Positions 7,899-15,852 of a stretch of 64,000 bases of DNA are shown here, one piece after another. Origin of the DNA: Mycolicibacterium crocinum (GTDB lineage Bacteria; Actinomycetota; Actinomycetes; Mycobacteriales; Mycobacteriaceae). Location of the stretch: contig NZ_CP092362.2 of assembly GCF_022370635.2 (NCBI RefSeq), positions 5,022,001-5,086,000 of the forward strand. The letters run 5' to 3'. Each line of letters opens with the position of its first letter. Positions within the stretch are counted from its first letter, which is position 1. The translations under genes were made by a program, and so were the position numbers. Under the pieces are notes generated by a model that saw only the letters and a program-made list of their open reading frames with translations, was not told the DNA's origin and did no database searches.

Positions 7899-8783
7899 AT
7901 GACGCAGTCGGGTGAGTCGCTGACGAGGCGTGACGACCTTCGCCGTCGCCTCGAGGAGCGCTACCGGCGTCTTGCGGAATCCCGCAGGCTCAGTCCGTTC
8001 ACAGCAGTGGTCTCGCGCTTCACCGAGATCGACGGCGGCACTCAGGGCGCCGTGGTGTCCACCCAGCTGTTCACCACGGTCATTCCGTTGATGATCATCG
8101 GCTTCAGCTATATGCAGGGCTTCGCCGACAATGCGAGCCCCGGGACAATCTTTACGCGGCAGTTCGGTCTGGAGCATCCGCTCACCGACCGGGTGCGGGA
8201 AGCGTTCGGCAATTCCGCGGGTCTGCGGGCGGACTGGACTCTGATCGGCGTCGCGAGCTTCCTCGTCTGGGGCATCCCGATGGCGGCTTCGGTCGCGACG
8301 ATCTTCGCCAAGGCGTGGCGCCGCGAGCAATACGGCTTGCTGACCCGGTTACTGCGCGGCACCGCCTGGTTCGCACTGTACCTCGTGAGCATTGCGGTGC
8401 GGGAGCGAATCATGTTCGGCCATCATCACCACGGCCTTCCCCGGGCGCTGCTGTTCGTCGTGGGTCTGTTGCCGGTGTGGTTGTTCTGGTCGGTGACGCC
8501 GGCTCTGCTGGTGCGCGACGGCGGCCGGGGGCTTCGCTCACTTGCGCTGGCCGGGCTGGCCGGTGTGGTGATCGACGGCGTCGCGATCCCGCTGGGCTCC
8601 CGGCTGCTGTTCCCCTCGCTGCTGCACGACTGGGACGGGTTCGGACCGATCGGCGTGGCGATGGCCCTGCTGATCTGGTGCGGCGCCGTGGGCACCGGCT
8701 GGGTGGTGACGGCGTGTGTGGGTGCGGTCCTGTGGGAACGCAACGCGCCGTCGGAGATGGTCGTCGACTCTCAGGTCGGCTAA
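7899..8783 (+). CDS. YihY/virulence factor BrkB family membrane protein
   Basis: About 294 residues. A charged N-terminal helix is followed by a membrane domain with around six predicted helices, matching the YihY/BrkB family whose function is unsettled (the old RNase BN name is incorrect). A loop carries GHHHHGLP between two helices. The start ATG has TACTCT 6 nt upstream, so it may have its own leaderless transcript despite the 17-nt gap to the K+ channel gene. Its TAA overlaps the stop of the convergent amidohydrolase at 8780-8783. Confidence 0.75.
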   Translation: MTQSGESLTRRDDLRRRLEERYRRLAESRRLSPFTAVVSRFTEIDGGTQGAVVSTQLFTTVIPLMIIGFSYMQGFADNASPGTIFTRQFGLEHPLTDRVREAFGNSAGLRADWTLIGVASFLVWGIPMAASVATIFAKAWRREQYGLLTRLLRGTAWFALYLVSIAVRERIMFGHHHHGLPRALLFVVGLLPVWLFWSVTPALLVRDGGRGLRSLALAGLAGVVIDGVAIPLGSRLLFPSLLHDWDGFGPIGVAMALLIWCGAVGTGWVVTACVGAVLWERNAPSEMVVDSQVG

Positions 8784-9667
8784 GACAGTCCCAGCACGCG
8801 CACGGCGTTGTCCTTGAGGATCAGCGGCACCACCGCGGGATCGATGTCGAGGGCCTCGAAGTCCCGCCGCCAGCGGTCCAGCGCGATGTAGGGATGGTCG
8901 GTGCCGAACAGCGCCTTGGTCCGCAGCTGCCGACCGATCGCGGACACCAGTTGTGGCGGAAAGTATTTGGGCGACCAGCCGGACAGGTCCACGAACACGT
9001 TGGCCTTGTGGGATGCGATCGCGATCTGCGCGTCGACCCACGGCACCGCCGGGTGGGCCATCACGACAGACAGCTCCGGGAAGTCGGCGGCGACATCGTC
9101 GAGCAGCATCGGGTCGGAGTAGCGGAGCTTGATCCCGTGCCCGCCGGGCAGCGCCGACCCCAGTCCGGTCTGGCCGGTGTGGAACAGTGCCGGAACGCCG
9201 GCAGCGGCGATGGCCTCGTAGATCGGGTAGAACCGGCGGTCGTTGGGCTCGAACCCCTGCAGGCTCGGGTGGAACTTGAAGCCTTTGACGCCGTAGTCGC
9301 CGACCAACTCCCCCACCCGCCGCACCGCGTCGGCGTCCCACGGGTCGACGGAGCCGAACGGAATGAGGACGTCGTTGTTGCGCACCGTCCCCGCGATCAG
9401 CTCCTCGACCGAGTTGGGCTGATGCCCGGACACCGTGTGGGCGTCGATGGTGAACACCACCGCTGCGGTGTTGTGCTGCCGGTAGTGGGCGGCGAGGTCG
9501 TCGACCCGGGCGAAGTAGTCGGCTCCGAGCTTGAAGTAACGGCCGGTGGCGTGCGCCAGCTCGTCGTCATAGGCACAGTGGCCGCTCGAGTCGATCTCGA
9601 CGTGAGTGTGGAAGTCGATGGCGTCGACCGCGGCGACGTCGATGGCGGGTGAGTACCTGACGGTCAT
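8780..9667 (-). CDS. Amidohydrolase-2 family (COG2159) metal-dependent hydrolase
   Basis: 295 residues with an amidohydrolase TIM barrel. DFHTHVE at 18-24 gives the first two metal-binding histidines; VKGFKFHPSLQGF, ALFHTG and VVMAHPAVPW supply further barrel residues, and LFGTDHPY near the C-terminus supplies the catalytic Asp. Family members are decarboxylases or hydrolases of cyclic or aromatic acids; the substrate here is unknown. TACACT 6 nt before the ATG indicates a leaderless start. Confidence 0.85.
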   Translation of the reverse strand: MTVRYSPAIDVAAVDAIDFHTHVEIDSSGHCAYDDELAHATGRYFKLGADYFARVDDLAAHYRQHNTAAVVFTIDAHTVSGHQPNSVEELIAGTVRNNDVLIPFGSVDPWDADAVRRVGELVGDYGVKGFKFHPSLQGFEPNDRRFYPIYEAIAAAGVPALFHTGQTGLGSALPGGHGIKLRYSDPMLLDDVAADFPELSVVMAHPAVPWVDAQIAIASHKANVFVDLSGWSPKYFPPQLVSAIGRQLRTKALFGTDHPYIALDRWRRDFEALDIDPAVVPLILKDNAVRVLGLS

Positions 9668-9673
9668 CGACGC

Positions 9674-9679
9674 AGTGTA
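9674..9679 (-). promoter_or_regulatory. -10 box (TACACT), leaderless start
   Basis: TACACT on the minus strand, 6 nt before the ATG of the amidohydrolase at 9667. Confidence 0.55.
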
Positions 9680-9723
9680 GGAGAACAGTGCCTGACCTCG
9701 GCCGACGGGGATTGTCCGCGGTT

Positions 9724-9743
9724 TTCAGGACCAAAGTCCCTAC
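9724..9743 (+). promoter_or_regulatory. DosR-box-like palindrome upstream of DosR paralogue
   Basis: The site TTCAGGACCAAAGTCCCTAC matches 16 of 20 positions of the DosR/DevR consensus TTSGGGACTWWAGTCCCSAA, including the core GGAC and GTCCC half-sites. It ends 32 nt before the GTG of the DosR-like gene at 9776, a suitable position for activation. This implies autoregulation or control by the canonical DosR in hypoxia. Confidence 0.7.
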
Positions 9744-9775
9744 CGGCGCGCAACCCCTGCGAGCTTCACTGCTGT

Positions 9776-10435
9776 GTGCTCAAGGTGTTCTTGGTTGACG
9801 ACCACGAAGTCGTGCGCCGCGGTTTGGCAGACCTTCTCGGTGCCGACCCTGACCTGACCGTGGTGGGCGAGGCCGCGACGGTGGCAGAGGCACTGGCACG
9901 CATCCCCGCCGCCGCCCCCGACGTCGCTGTGCTGGACGTCCGCCTGCCCGACGGAAGCGGCATCGACCTGTGCCGGGATCTGCTGGCCGCCGATGCCCAT
10001 CTGCGCTGCCTGATCCTGACGGCGTTCACCGACGAACAGTCCATGCTCGACGCGATCCTGGCCGGCGCGAGCGGGTACGTGGTCAAGGACATCCGCGGGA
10101 TGGCGCTGGCCGAGGCGATCAAAACCGTCGGGAGCGGAAAATCGTTGCTGGACAACCGCGCAGCGGCGGCCCTGATGCACCGGCTGCGCAAGGACACCGA
10201 GCAGGACGAGCGGCTGCGGGACTTGTCGTCGACCGAACGCACGCTGCTACAACTGCTCGGCGAGGGCCTGACCAACCGGGAGATCGGCCAGCGGATGTTC
10301 CTGGCCGAGAAGACGGTGAAGAACTACGTGTCACGACTGCTGCTCAAGCTCGGCTTTGCCGGGCGCACCCAGGCTGCGCTCTTCGCCGCCGAGTCGTTGC
10401 GCGGCAGTGACCCCGGCCCGATGGTGACGCCGTAG
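9776..10435 (+). CDS. DosR/DevR-like NarL-family response regulator (orphan)
   Basis: 219 residues. The receiver domain (1-120) has acidic residues D8-D9, phosphoacceptor D54 in AVLDVRLPDG and the switch Lys in YVVKDI. A LuxR-type helix-turn-helix (about 145-210) reads GLTNREIGQRMFLAEKTVKNYVSRLLLKLG. Much of the protein matches M. tuberculosis DosR as I remember it, including VKVFLVDDHEVVRRGL-type and DNRAAAALM segments. DosR activates the hypoxia/NO dormancy regulon. No DosS/DosT kinase is adjacent. GTG start; a DosR-like box lies just upstream. Probably the second DevR paralogue seen in fast-growing mycobacteria. Confidence 0.9.
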   Translation: MLKVFLVDDHEVVRRGLADLLGADPDLTVVGEAATVAEALARIPAAAPDVAVLDVRLPDGSGIDLCRDLLAADAHLRCLILTAFTDEQSMLDAILAGASGYVVKDIRGMALAEAIKTVGSGKSLLDNRAAAALMHRLRKDTEQDERLRDLSSTERTLLQLLGEGLTNREIGQRMFLAEKTVKNYVSRLLLKLGFAGRTQAALFAAESLRGSDPGPMVTP

Positions 10436-10436
10436 C

Positions 10437-10664
10437 TCAGACCGAGATCTCGACCGCGGGTTGCAGGACGAACGTCGCACGACAGGACCGCTCCACGAAC
10501 AGCGGGACGAACTCGCGGATCCGGGCGCCGTCGAATCGGCGGTAGGTACTGTCCACGGTCTCGGTGATGATGTGGTCCGGCACGTACGGGAACAATTCCG
10601 TCAGGCGGCTCACCACCTGATCGATCTGGCGCTGCTCGTCAGCACGGTCCACGCCGGACATCAT
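10437..10664 (-). CDS. Small three-helix-bundle dimerisation domain protein
   Basis: About 75 residues, all helical. The pattern DEQRQIDQVVSRLTELFP, then VDSTYRRFDGARIREFVPLFVERS resembles the mycobacterial three-helix bundle dimerisation domain that also occurs at the N-terminus of some low-molecular-weight phosphatase or arsenate-reductase-like proteins. Function unknown. Two consecutive ATGs at 10664/10661 are the likely start; no SD is visible. Convergent with the DosR-like gene, stops 1 nt apart. Confidence 0.65.
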   Translation of the reverse strand: MMSGVDRADEQRQIDQVVSRLTELFPYVPDHIITETVDSTYRRFDGARIREFVPLFVERSCRATFVLQPAVEISV

Positions 10665-10792
10665 CGGATGAAATACGCGGTTTGCGCAACTACCGTCACG
10701 ACGGCGGATGACGCCCGGGTGGCGGACAAATGAACAAAAAGCTGTGGCGCCTTGGTCATTCCACCCGGTGCACGCCAGCCATCGCAGTCCGA

Positions 10793-10798
10793 TACAGT
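10793..10798 (+). promoter_or_regulatory. -10 box (TACAGT), leaderless start
   Basis: TACAGT lies 6 nt before the GTG at 10805 and decides that start over an in-frame ATG at 10730. Confidence 0.5.
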
Positions 10799-10804
10799 TC
10801 GCCC

Positions 10805-11188
10805 GTGACCTCACCGAGCAATGTGGACGCCGGCGACCAGACCCCCGAGTCCGCGAATCGCCTTCAGGCCGAACATCTCCGGGAGATGTTGCTGGGCCAG
10901 TGTGAGCAACTCGACACCGACCTTGCGACGTACGGCTCGGCGCTCGAGCGCTACCAGCGGCGCGGCGAGCAGACGCAGGCCCGGCGGATTCGCGGCATGA
11001 TCCGCGCCGCCGAACGGGAGCGTCGCTCGGTGCAGGATCTGATCTCAGGACTGGAGCGGCGGTTCCTCGTCGCGGAGGCCGCTCGCAGTGAGCAGGCTCG
11101 GCATCCGCTGCCCGGCCTGGGCGCGGCACGGCACGGCGCCCCGCGGGTCAGCCCCTATCCGAGTCCGCACCGGGTCATCAGGAACTGA
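10805..11188 (+). CDS. Hypothetical helical protein
   Basis: About 127 residues, family not recognised. The centre (about 20-100) is a long charged helical, probably coiled-coil stretch (EHLREMLLGQCEQLDTDL, then RGMIRAAERERRSVQDL), followed by a basic, Pro/Arg/His-rich tail. No signal peptide or membrane segment. The start is taken at GTG 10805 because of a TACAGT box 6 nt upstream; an ATG at 10730 in the same frame would add 25 residues of low quality. The end is 3 nt from the convergent Rv0910-like gene. Confidence 0.55.
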   Translation: MTSPSNVDAGDQTPESANRLQAEHLREMLLGQCEQLDTDLATYGSALERYQRRGEQTQARRIRGMIRAAERERRSVQDLISGLERRFLVAEAARSEQARHPLPGLGAARHGAPRVSPYPSPHRVIRN

Positions 11189-11191
11189 GTC

Positions 11192-11638
11192 TTACGACGG
11201 CGCGAATACCGTCACAAAGCGGTTCAGCGACTCCTTGATGTCGCCCTTGAGTGCACCCGCCACGACCATGCCGATCGGCCCGAACAGCGCCGCACCGCCC
11301 AGATGGACGTCCATGGTCACCACCGAACTGCCTGCGTCCTTGTCGTGGGCCCGCACCTTGCCGATCAGCTTGACCTTCACCCCGCCGACACCGGCGCCAT
11401 TGAGCGTCATGGCCTCGGGGGCCTTGAAGTGGACGATCTCCCACTTCACCCGGTTGGGCATGCCCTTGACCTCGACGATGGACTCCACGACGGTGCCCTT
11501 CTCGAGGGTGTCGGGCAATTTGGAGCGCCACACCCGGTGGATGGTCAGCCAGTCCTTGTAGCGGGAGAGGTCCGAGGCGTGCTGCCAGGCCTGCTCTGGT
11601 GGAAGTGGAACGTCAACGGAGACTGAGAGTTTCGCCAT
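11192..11638 (-). CDS. SRPBCC-fold protein, Rv0910-like toxin
   Basis: 148 residues of the SRPBCC/polyketide-cyclase (START-like) fold: an N-terminal beta strand and PPEQAWQHASDLSRYKDWL helix, central antiparallel strands, and the C-terminal helix GALKGDIKESLNRF. It matches M. tuberculosis Rv0910, listed as the toxin of the Rv0909-Rv0910 pair. The mode of toxicity is unknown, and the fold binds hydrophobic ligands in other proteins. Last gene of the echA6-ctpE operon, 3 nt after the Rv0909-like gene. Confidence 0.85.
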   Translation of the reverse strand: MAKLSVSVDVPLPPEQAWQHASDLSRYKDWLTIHRVWRSKLPDTLEKGTVVESIVEVKGMPNRVKWEIVHFKAPEAMTLNGAGVGGVKVKLIGKVRAHDKDAGSSVVTMDVHLGGAALFGPIGMVVAGALKGDIKESLNRFVTVFAPS

Positions 11639-11641
11639 AGG

Positions 11642-11848
11642 TCAGTTGGGTTGCTCGCCTTTGTCGGTGCGGTTGGAGTCGACGTAGTTCTTGGCGGCGT
11701 CCTGCACCCTGTCGACGGTGCTGGAGTACTTGCCCTGCGTCTTCTGGTCGATGATGTCGCCGGCCTTATCGATGGCCTGCTCCACCTTGTCTGCGTTGGA
11801 GCCCAGAACTTCCTTGGTCTTGCCGAGGGCTTTGTCGAGGAATCCCAT
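11642..11848 (-). CDS. Rv0909-like antitoxin
   Basis: 68 residues, small and helical: MGFLDKALGKTKEVLG, then KVEQAIDKAGDIIDQKT and a charged tail. It matches M. tuberculosis Rv0909, assigned as antitoxin of Rv0910; the fold also resembles CsbD/YtjA-like small stress proteins. It lies between ctpE (3-nt gap) and the Rv0910-like gene (3-nt gap). The antitoxin-toxin order is as expected. Confidence 0.8.
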   Translation of the reverse strand: MGFLDKALGKTKEVLGSNADKVEQAIDKAGDIIDQKTQGKYSSTVDRVQDAAKNYVDSNRTDKGEQPN

Positions 11849-11851
11849 CGG

Positions 11852-14251
11852 TCAATCTTGCACCGGGGGCTCGGTTCGCCACAACATCCGCCGTTCGCCC
11901 AGCACCCGGCCCTGCACCCACCACATAACTTCGACCAGACCGGCGGCCAGCAGGCCCATCGCGACCCCCGACGTCGTCGCCTCCAGGTTGGACGGATCGA
12001 GCATGAACGCCGTGCGGGCCGCCGGTATGGCGAAGATCACGACATACGCCAGGCCGGAAGCGGCCACCAACGCCACCCGCCACCACTGGTAAGGCCGGGC
12101 GACGACCGCCAATACCCAGACCGCCCCCATCAGCAGGGTGATCAGCGCTGCGGTGGAGGTCTGGGTCTGGTCGGCCGTGGTCACGCTGATGCCGTGGTTG
12201 GCGATCAGGTACGACGCATAGGTGGTCACCCCGATCACCACCCCGGACGGCAGCGCCGAGGTCATCACGCGCCGCACGAACCCGGTGTGGGCCCGCTCGT
12301 TGTTCGGTGCGAGCGACAGGATGAAAGCGGGAATGCCGATGGTGAACCACGCCGCGATCGTCACGTGGATCGGCTGGAACGGATACAGCAGCGGCGGGGT
12401 GCCGAACAGCTTGTGCGACAACCCCGCCAGTCCGACCAGCAGGGCCAGCAGCACCGAGTACACGGTCTTGGTGAGAAACAGGTTGGAGACCCGCTCGATG
12501 TTGCCGATCACCCGCCTGCCCTCGCCGACCACATAGGGCAGGGTGGCGAACTTGTTGTCCAACAACACGATCTGGGCCACCGCCCGCGATGCCGGGCTAC
12601 CCGAGCCCATTGCGACGCCGATATCGGCGTCCTTGAGGGCCAGCACGTCGTTGACACCGTCGCCGGTCATCGCGACGGTGTGGTCGCGCGACTGCAGGGC
12701 ATGCACCATCGCCCGCTTCTGGTCGGGGCGCACCCGGCCGAAGGTGGTGTACTCGGCCATCGTGTTGGCCAGCGCGTCCGGTTCGGTGGGCAGCCGGCGG
12801 GCGTCCATCGTCTCGCCGTGCAGGCCGAGCGTCTGCGCTACCGCACCGACCGAGACCGCGTTATCTCCCGAGATCACCTTGACCGAGACATGCTGGGAAG
12901 CAAAGTATTCCAGCGTTTCACGGGCATCCGACCGGACCCGCTGCTCGAGTACCACCAGCGCCACCGGAGTGACGCGCCCGGGGGCGTCCGGGCTGTCGAC
13001 GGGCTGGTCGCTGGCACCGAGCAGTAGCACGCGCATACCGCGCGAGCCGATGTCCTCGGCCTGGGCGGCCGCCGGCGAGTCCGGGTCAAGCAGGACGTCG
13101 GGTGCGCCGATCAACCAGTTCCCGTGCTCGCTGTAGGAGACCCCACTCCACTTCGTGGCGGACTTGAATGGCGCTGCGGCCGTTGCGGTCCAACCGGGCG
13201 CGTGCGGATACGCCTCGGCGATGGCCTGCATGCTGGCGTTGGGTTTGGGGTCGTCGGCGGCCAGCGACGCCAGTACGTCGGCGACCCTGTCGTCCTGCTC
13301 GACCGGGGTGACCTCGGCCAGCCGCATACCGTTCTCGGTGAGCGTGCCGGTCTTGTCCGCGCACACCACGTCGACCCGGGCCAGTCCTTCGATGGCGGGC
13401 AGTTCCTGGACCAGACACTGTCTGCGCCCCAACCGGATAACGCCGACGGCGAAGGCGATCGAGGTCATCAGCACGAGGCCTTCGGGAACCATCGGCACGA
13501 GTGCGCCGACCATCCGCAACACCGACTCCCGCCAGCCGACGTTTGTGGTGAACAACTGGGTGTAGATCACCAGCAGGCCGGTGGGCCACAGCAGGTAGGT
13601 GATGAATTGCAGGATTTTGTTGATGCCGCTGCGCAATTCGGATTTCACCAGCGTGAACTTGCTGGCCTCCTCGGCGAGTTTGGCGGCGTAGGCCTCCCGG
13701 CCGACCTTGGTGGCGCGGTAGGCGCCGGAGCCGGCGACCACGAAGCTGCCCGACATCACCGGGTCGCCGCTGTGTTTGGCGATGGCATCCGCCTCACCGG
13801 TGAGCAGCGACTCGTCGACCTCGAGGTTGGCGGCCTCGATCAGTTCGCCGTCGACCACGATCTGATCACCCGGCCCGAGTTCGATGACGTCGTCGAGCAC
13901 GACTTCGTTGGGCGGCAACGGTTTTGTCCCGGTCCGGCGGCGCACGGTCGGTTTGGCCTGCCCGACGATGGCCAGGTTGTCCAGTGTCTTCTTGGCGCGC
14001 AGTTCCTGGATGATGCCGATGCCGCTGTTGGCGATGATGAGCAGCCCGAACATGCCGTTGATCAACGAGCCGGTGGACAGCACGATGATCAGCAGGACAC
14101 CGAGAATCGCGTTGATGCGGGTGAACACGTTGGCCCGCACCACCTCGGCGACACTGCGCGAGGCGCGGGTCGGAACGTCGTTGGTCTGGCCCGCGGCGAC
14201 CCGGGCGGCGACGTCGTCAGCGGATAGGCCGGCCGCTACATCGACGGTCAT
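11852..14251 (-). CDS. ctpE: P-type ATPase CtpE (calcium transporter)
   Basis: A 799-residue P-type ATPase of the inner membrane, implicated in Ca2+ uptake and cell-surface integrity in mycobacteria (established for M. smegmatis CtpE). Seen here: an N-terminal helix pair, actuator TGE at 151-153, VPEGL in a transport helix at 255-259, phosphorylation site D299 in CADKTGTLT, the hinge MTGDGVNDVLALKDADIG, and about six C-terminal membrane helices. No heavy-metal-binding CxxC domain is present. The ATG overlaps the stop of the upstream lipoprotein gene by 4 nt (14248-14251), so the two are co-translated. Confidence 0.93.
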   Translation of the reverse strand: MTVDVAAGLSADDVAARVAAGQTNDVPTRASRSVAEVVRANVFTRINAILGVLLIIVLSTGSLINGMFGLLIIANSGIGIIQELRAKKTLDNLAIVGQAKPTVRRRTGTKPLPPNEVVLDDVIELGPGDQIVVDGELIEAANLEVDESLLTGEADAIAKHSGDPVMSGSFVVAGSGAYRATKVGREAYAAKLAEEASKFTLVKSELRSGINKILQFITYLLWPTGLLVIYTQLFTTNVGWRESVLRMVGALVPMVPEGLVLMTSIAFAVGVIRLGRRQCLVQELPAIEGLARVDVVCADKTGTLTENGMRLAEVTPVEQDDRVADVLASLAADDPKPNASMQAIAEAYPHAPGWTATAAAPFKSATKWSGVSYSEHGNWLIGAPDVLLDPDSPAAAQAEDIGSRGMRVLLLGASDQPVDSPDAPGRVTPVALVVLEQRVRSDARETLEYFASQHVSVKVISGDNAVSVGAVAQTLGLHGETMDARRLPTEPDALANTMAEYTTFGRVRPDQKRAMVHALQSRDHTVAMTGDGVNDVLALKDADIGVAMGSGSPASRAVAQIVLLDNKFATLPYVVGEGRRVIGNIERVSNLFLTKTVYSVLLALLVGLAGLSHKLFGTPPLLYPFQPIHVTIAAWFTIGIPAFILSLAPNNERAHTGFVRRVMTSALPSGVVIGVTTYASYLIANHGISVTTADQTQTSTAALITLLMGAVWVLAVVARPYQWWRVALVAASGLAYVVIFAIPAARTAFMLDPSNLEATTSGVAMGLLAAGLVEVMWWVQGRVLGERRMLWRTEPPVQD

Positions 14252-15834
14252 CGGGTGAAGGTCCCCATCTTGTCCTCGTCGTAGTACTCGAGCGTCACCG
14301 TCGCGCCGTCGAATGTCGCCTTGGAAATGCTTCCGGGAGGGAAGTTTTCGCTCGGGAATCGAAACGTGAACACGTCGCCGTCCCAGTGGGTGAGCTCGAG
14401 GGTGTCCGGCCGCGGGCCCAGCGAGAGCGTCAGCTTGCCGTCTTTCTCGGCGACCACCGCCGTACCCCAGTAGTCGTTGCGGTAGCTGCCGACGTAGGCG
14501 GCGGGCGGCTTGGCCGGGGCCGGTTTGGCCGGCGGCGCCTTGCCCACCAGCGTGCCGAACGGTTTGTCCATGTCGGCGAACGCGTGGGCGTACAGCGCGC
14601 GCCAGTCCTGGCGGACCTCGCCGAACTGGACCAGATCGGCGAATTCGGCGGTCAGGGTTTCCGGGATGCCGACCGGGGTGCCGTTGGTCAGCGCGACGAT
14701 CGCGACATCGGCCGATGGGATGATCACGAAGTTGGTTGCGGCGCCGAGGTCGAAGGCCCCCGAGTGGCTCAGCTGTACCCGGGCCGCCGACGTGGTGCCG
14801 ACGTTGAAGCCGTATCCGTAGAAGCCGGAGCGCATCGCCGGCTCCTCCGGCGGGCTGGACACGATCTGCGGGGACACCGCGGGCAGCAACGCCGCGGGGT
14901 CCACGATCTGCTGACCGTTGTAGGCCCCGTTGGCCAGCATCATCGTCAGCCAGTGGGTCAGGTCGTTGACCGAGGAGCTCACCCCGCCGGCGGGCGCTTC
15001 GGGATCGGCGTTGCGCTGGTAGAGCGGCTTGTAGGTGCCGTCGATGCGGATGTGCCCGACCGCCTTGTCGGCCCTGGCTTCGTAGTCGGCGAACCGCGAG
15101 CTGGTCGACGCCATGCCCAGCGGCCGGTACAGCACCTCGGCACTGAGGTCCTCCCAGGACTTGCCCGCTGCGACCGCCACCGCCTCAGCCGCCGCGGTCA
15201 GCCCGAAGTTGGTGTAGGCGTAGGAGATCCGGAACGGCGCCAGCGGAAGCTGGCGCAGCCGCTCCAGGATGTAGCGCCGGTCGTAGCCGAGGTCCTCCAG
15301 TTGGTCCCCGGCGTGGTCGGGCAATCCGGATCGGTGTGAATACAGGTCACCGACGGTGACCATCCTGGTGGCCGCGGGGTCCGACAGGGCGAACCACGGC
15401 AGCTTCTCGGTCACCGGGGTGTTCCAGCCGATGGCGTTGCGGCCGACTTGGTGGGCGACGACCGTGGCCCCGATCGGCTTGGACACCGACGCCAGCTGGA
15501 ACACCGTGTCGGGGTCCACCTTGTTGCCGGGATCGTCGGCGGGACGGTTGACGTCCTTGACCCCAAACCCCTTGGCGTACACGGTCTTCCCGGCATGGAC
15601 GACGGCCACCGCCATACCGGGGATGCCGGAGGACTTCATCAGGTCCGCGGCGATCCCGTCGAGCTTGGCGACGGCGTTGTCGACGGCGTTGTTCGGCAGC
15701 GCCATGGCCGGCATCAAGGGCGGCGGCTGATCCGACAGTGACGTGGGCGCCTCGGGCTTGGATGCCGTACCGCTACACGCGGTGAGCGCGGCGACGAGAG
15801 CGACGATCGCGGCACGGGCTGCCAGAGCGGTCAT
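14248..15834 (-). CDS. Beta-lactamase-fold serine hydrolase lipoprotein (Rv0907-like)
   Basis: About 528 residues. A signal peptide ends in the lipobox LTAC (Cys20), so it is probably anchored outside the inner membrane. The penicillin-binding/class C beta-lactamase-like domain has the S116-V-S-K119 nucleophile motif and a YTN motif in SYAYTNFGL. A C-terminal beta-rich domain (about 410-528) follows. Likely a peptidase or esterase; real beta-lactamase activity is unproven. The ATG at 15834 is preferred because TACGGT sits 7 nt upstream; a GTG at 15843 is the alternative. Operon with ctpE. Confidence 0.85.
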   Translation of the reverse strand: MTALAARAAIVALVAALTACSGTASKPEAPTSLSDQPPPLMPAMALPNNAVDNAVAKLDGIAADLMKSSGIPGMAVAVVHAGKTVYAKGFGVKDVNRPADDPGNKVDPDTVFQLASVSKPIGATVVAHQVGRNAIGWNTPVTEKLPWFALSDPAATRMVTVGDLYSHRSGLPDHAGDQLEDLGYDRRYILERLRQLPLAPFRISYAYTNFGLTAAAEAVAVAAGKSWEDLSAEVLYRPLGMASTSSRFADYEARADKAVGHIRIDGTYKPLYQRNADPEAPAGGVSSSVNDLTHWLTMMLANGAYNGQQIVDPAALLPAVSPQIVSSPPEEPAMRSGFYGYGFNVGTTSAARVQLSHSGAFDLGAATNFVIIPSADVAIVALTNGTPVGIPETLTAEFADLVQFGEVRQDWRALYAHAFADMDKPFGTLVGKAPPAKPAPAKPPAAYVGSYRNDYWGTAVVAEKDGKLTLSLGPRPDTLELTHWDGDVFTFRFPSENFPPGSISKATFDGATVTLEYYDEDKMGTFTR

Positions 15835-15841
15835 GGCTTGC

Positions 15842-15847
15842 ACCGTA
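15842..15847 (-). promoter_or_regulatory. -10 box (TACGGT), leaderless start
   Basis: TACGGT on the minus strand, 7 nt before the ATG at 15834 of the Rv0907-like gene. It suggests an internal promoter in the echA6 operon. Confidence 0.4.
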
Positions 15848-15852
15848 GTGGC

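Noticed and set aside
8400..8450. GHHHHG run in the YihY-type protein as a metal site
   Set aside because: Only four His in a loop with no other ligand evidence; not enough to claim metal binding.
9703..9720. Second DosR half-site before the box at 9724
   Set aside because: Only a GGGGATTGTCC-like fragment; it lacks the opposing half-site.
11192..11848. Type II toxin-antitoxin with DNA-binding antitoxin
   Set aside because: The small gene is CsbD-like without a DNA-binding motif; pair function rests only on the Rv0909-Rv0910 precedent.
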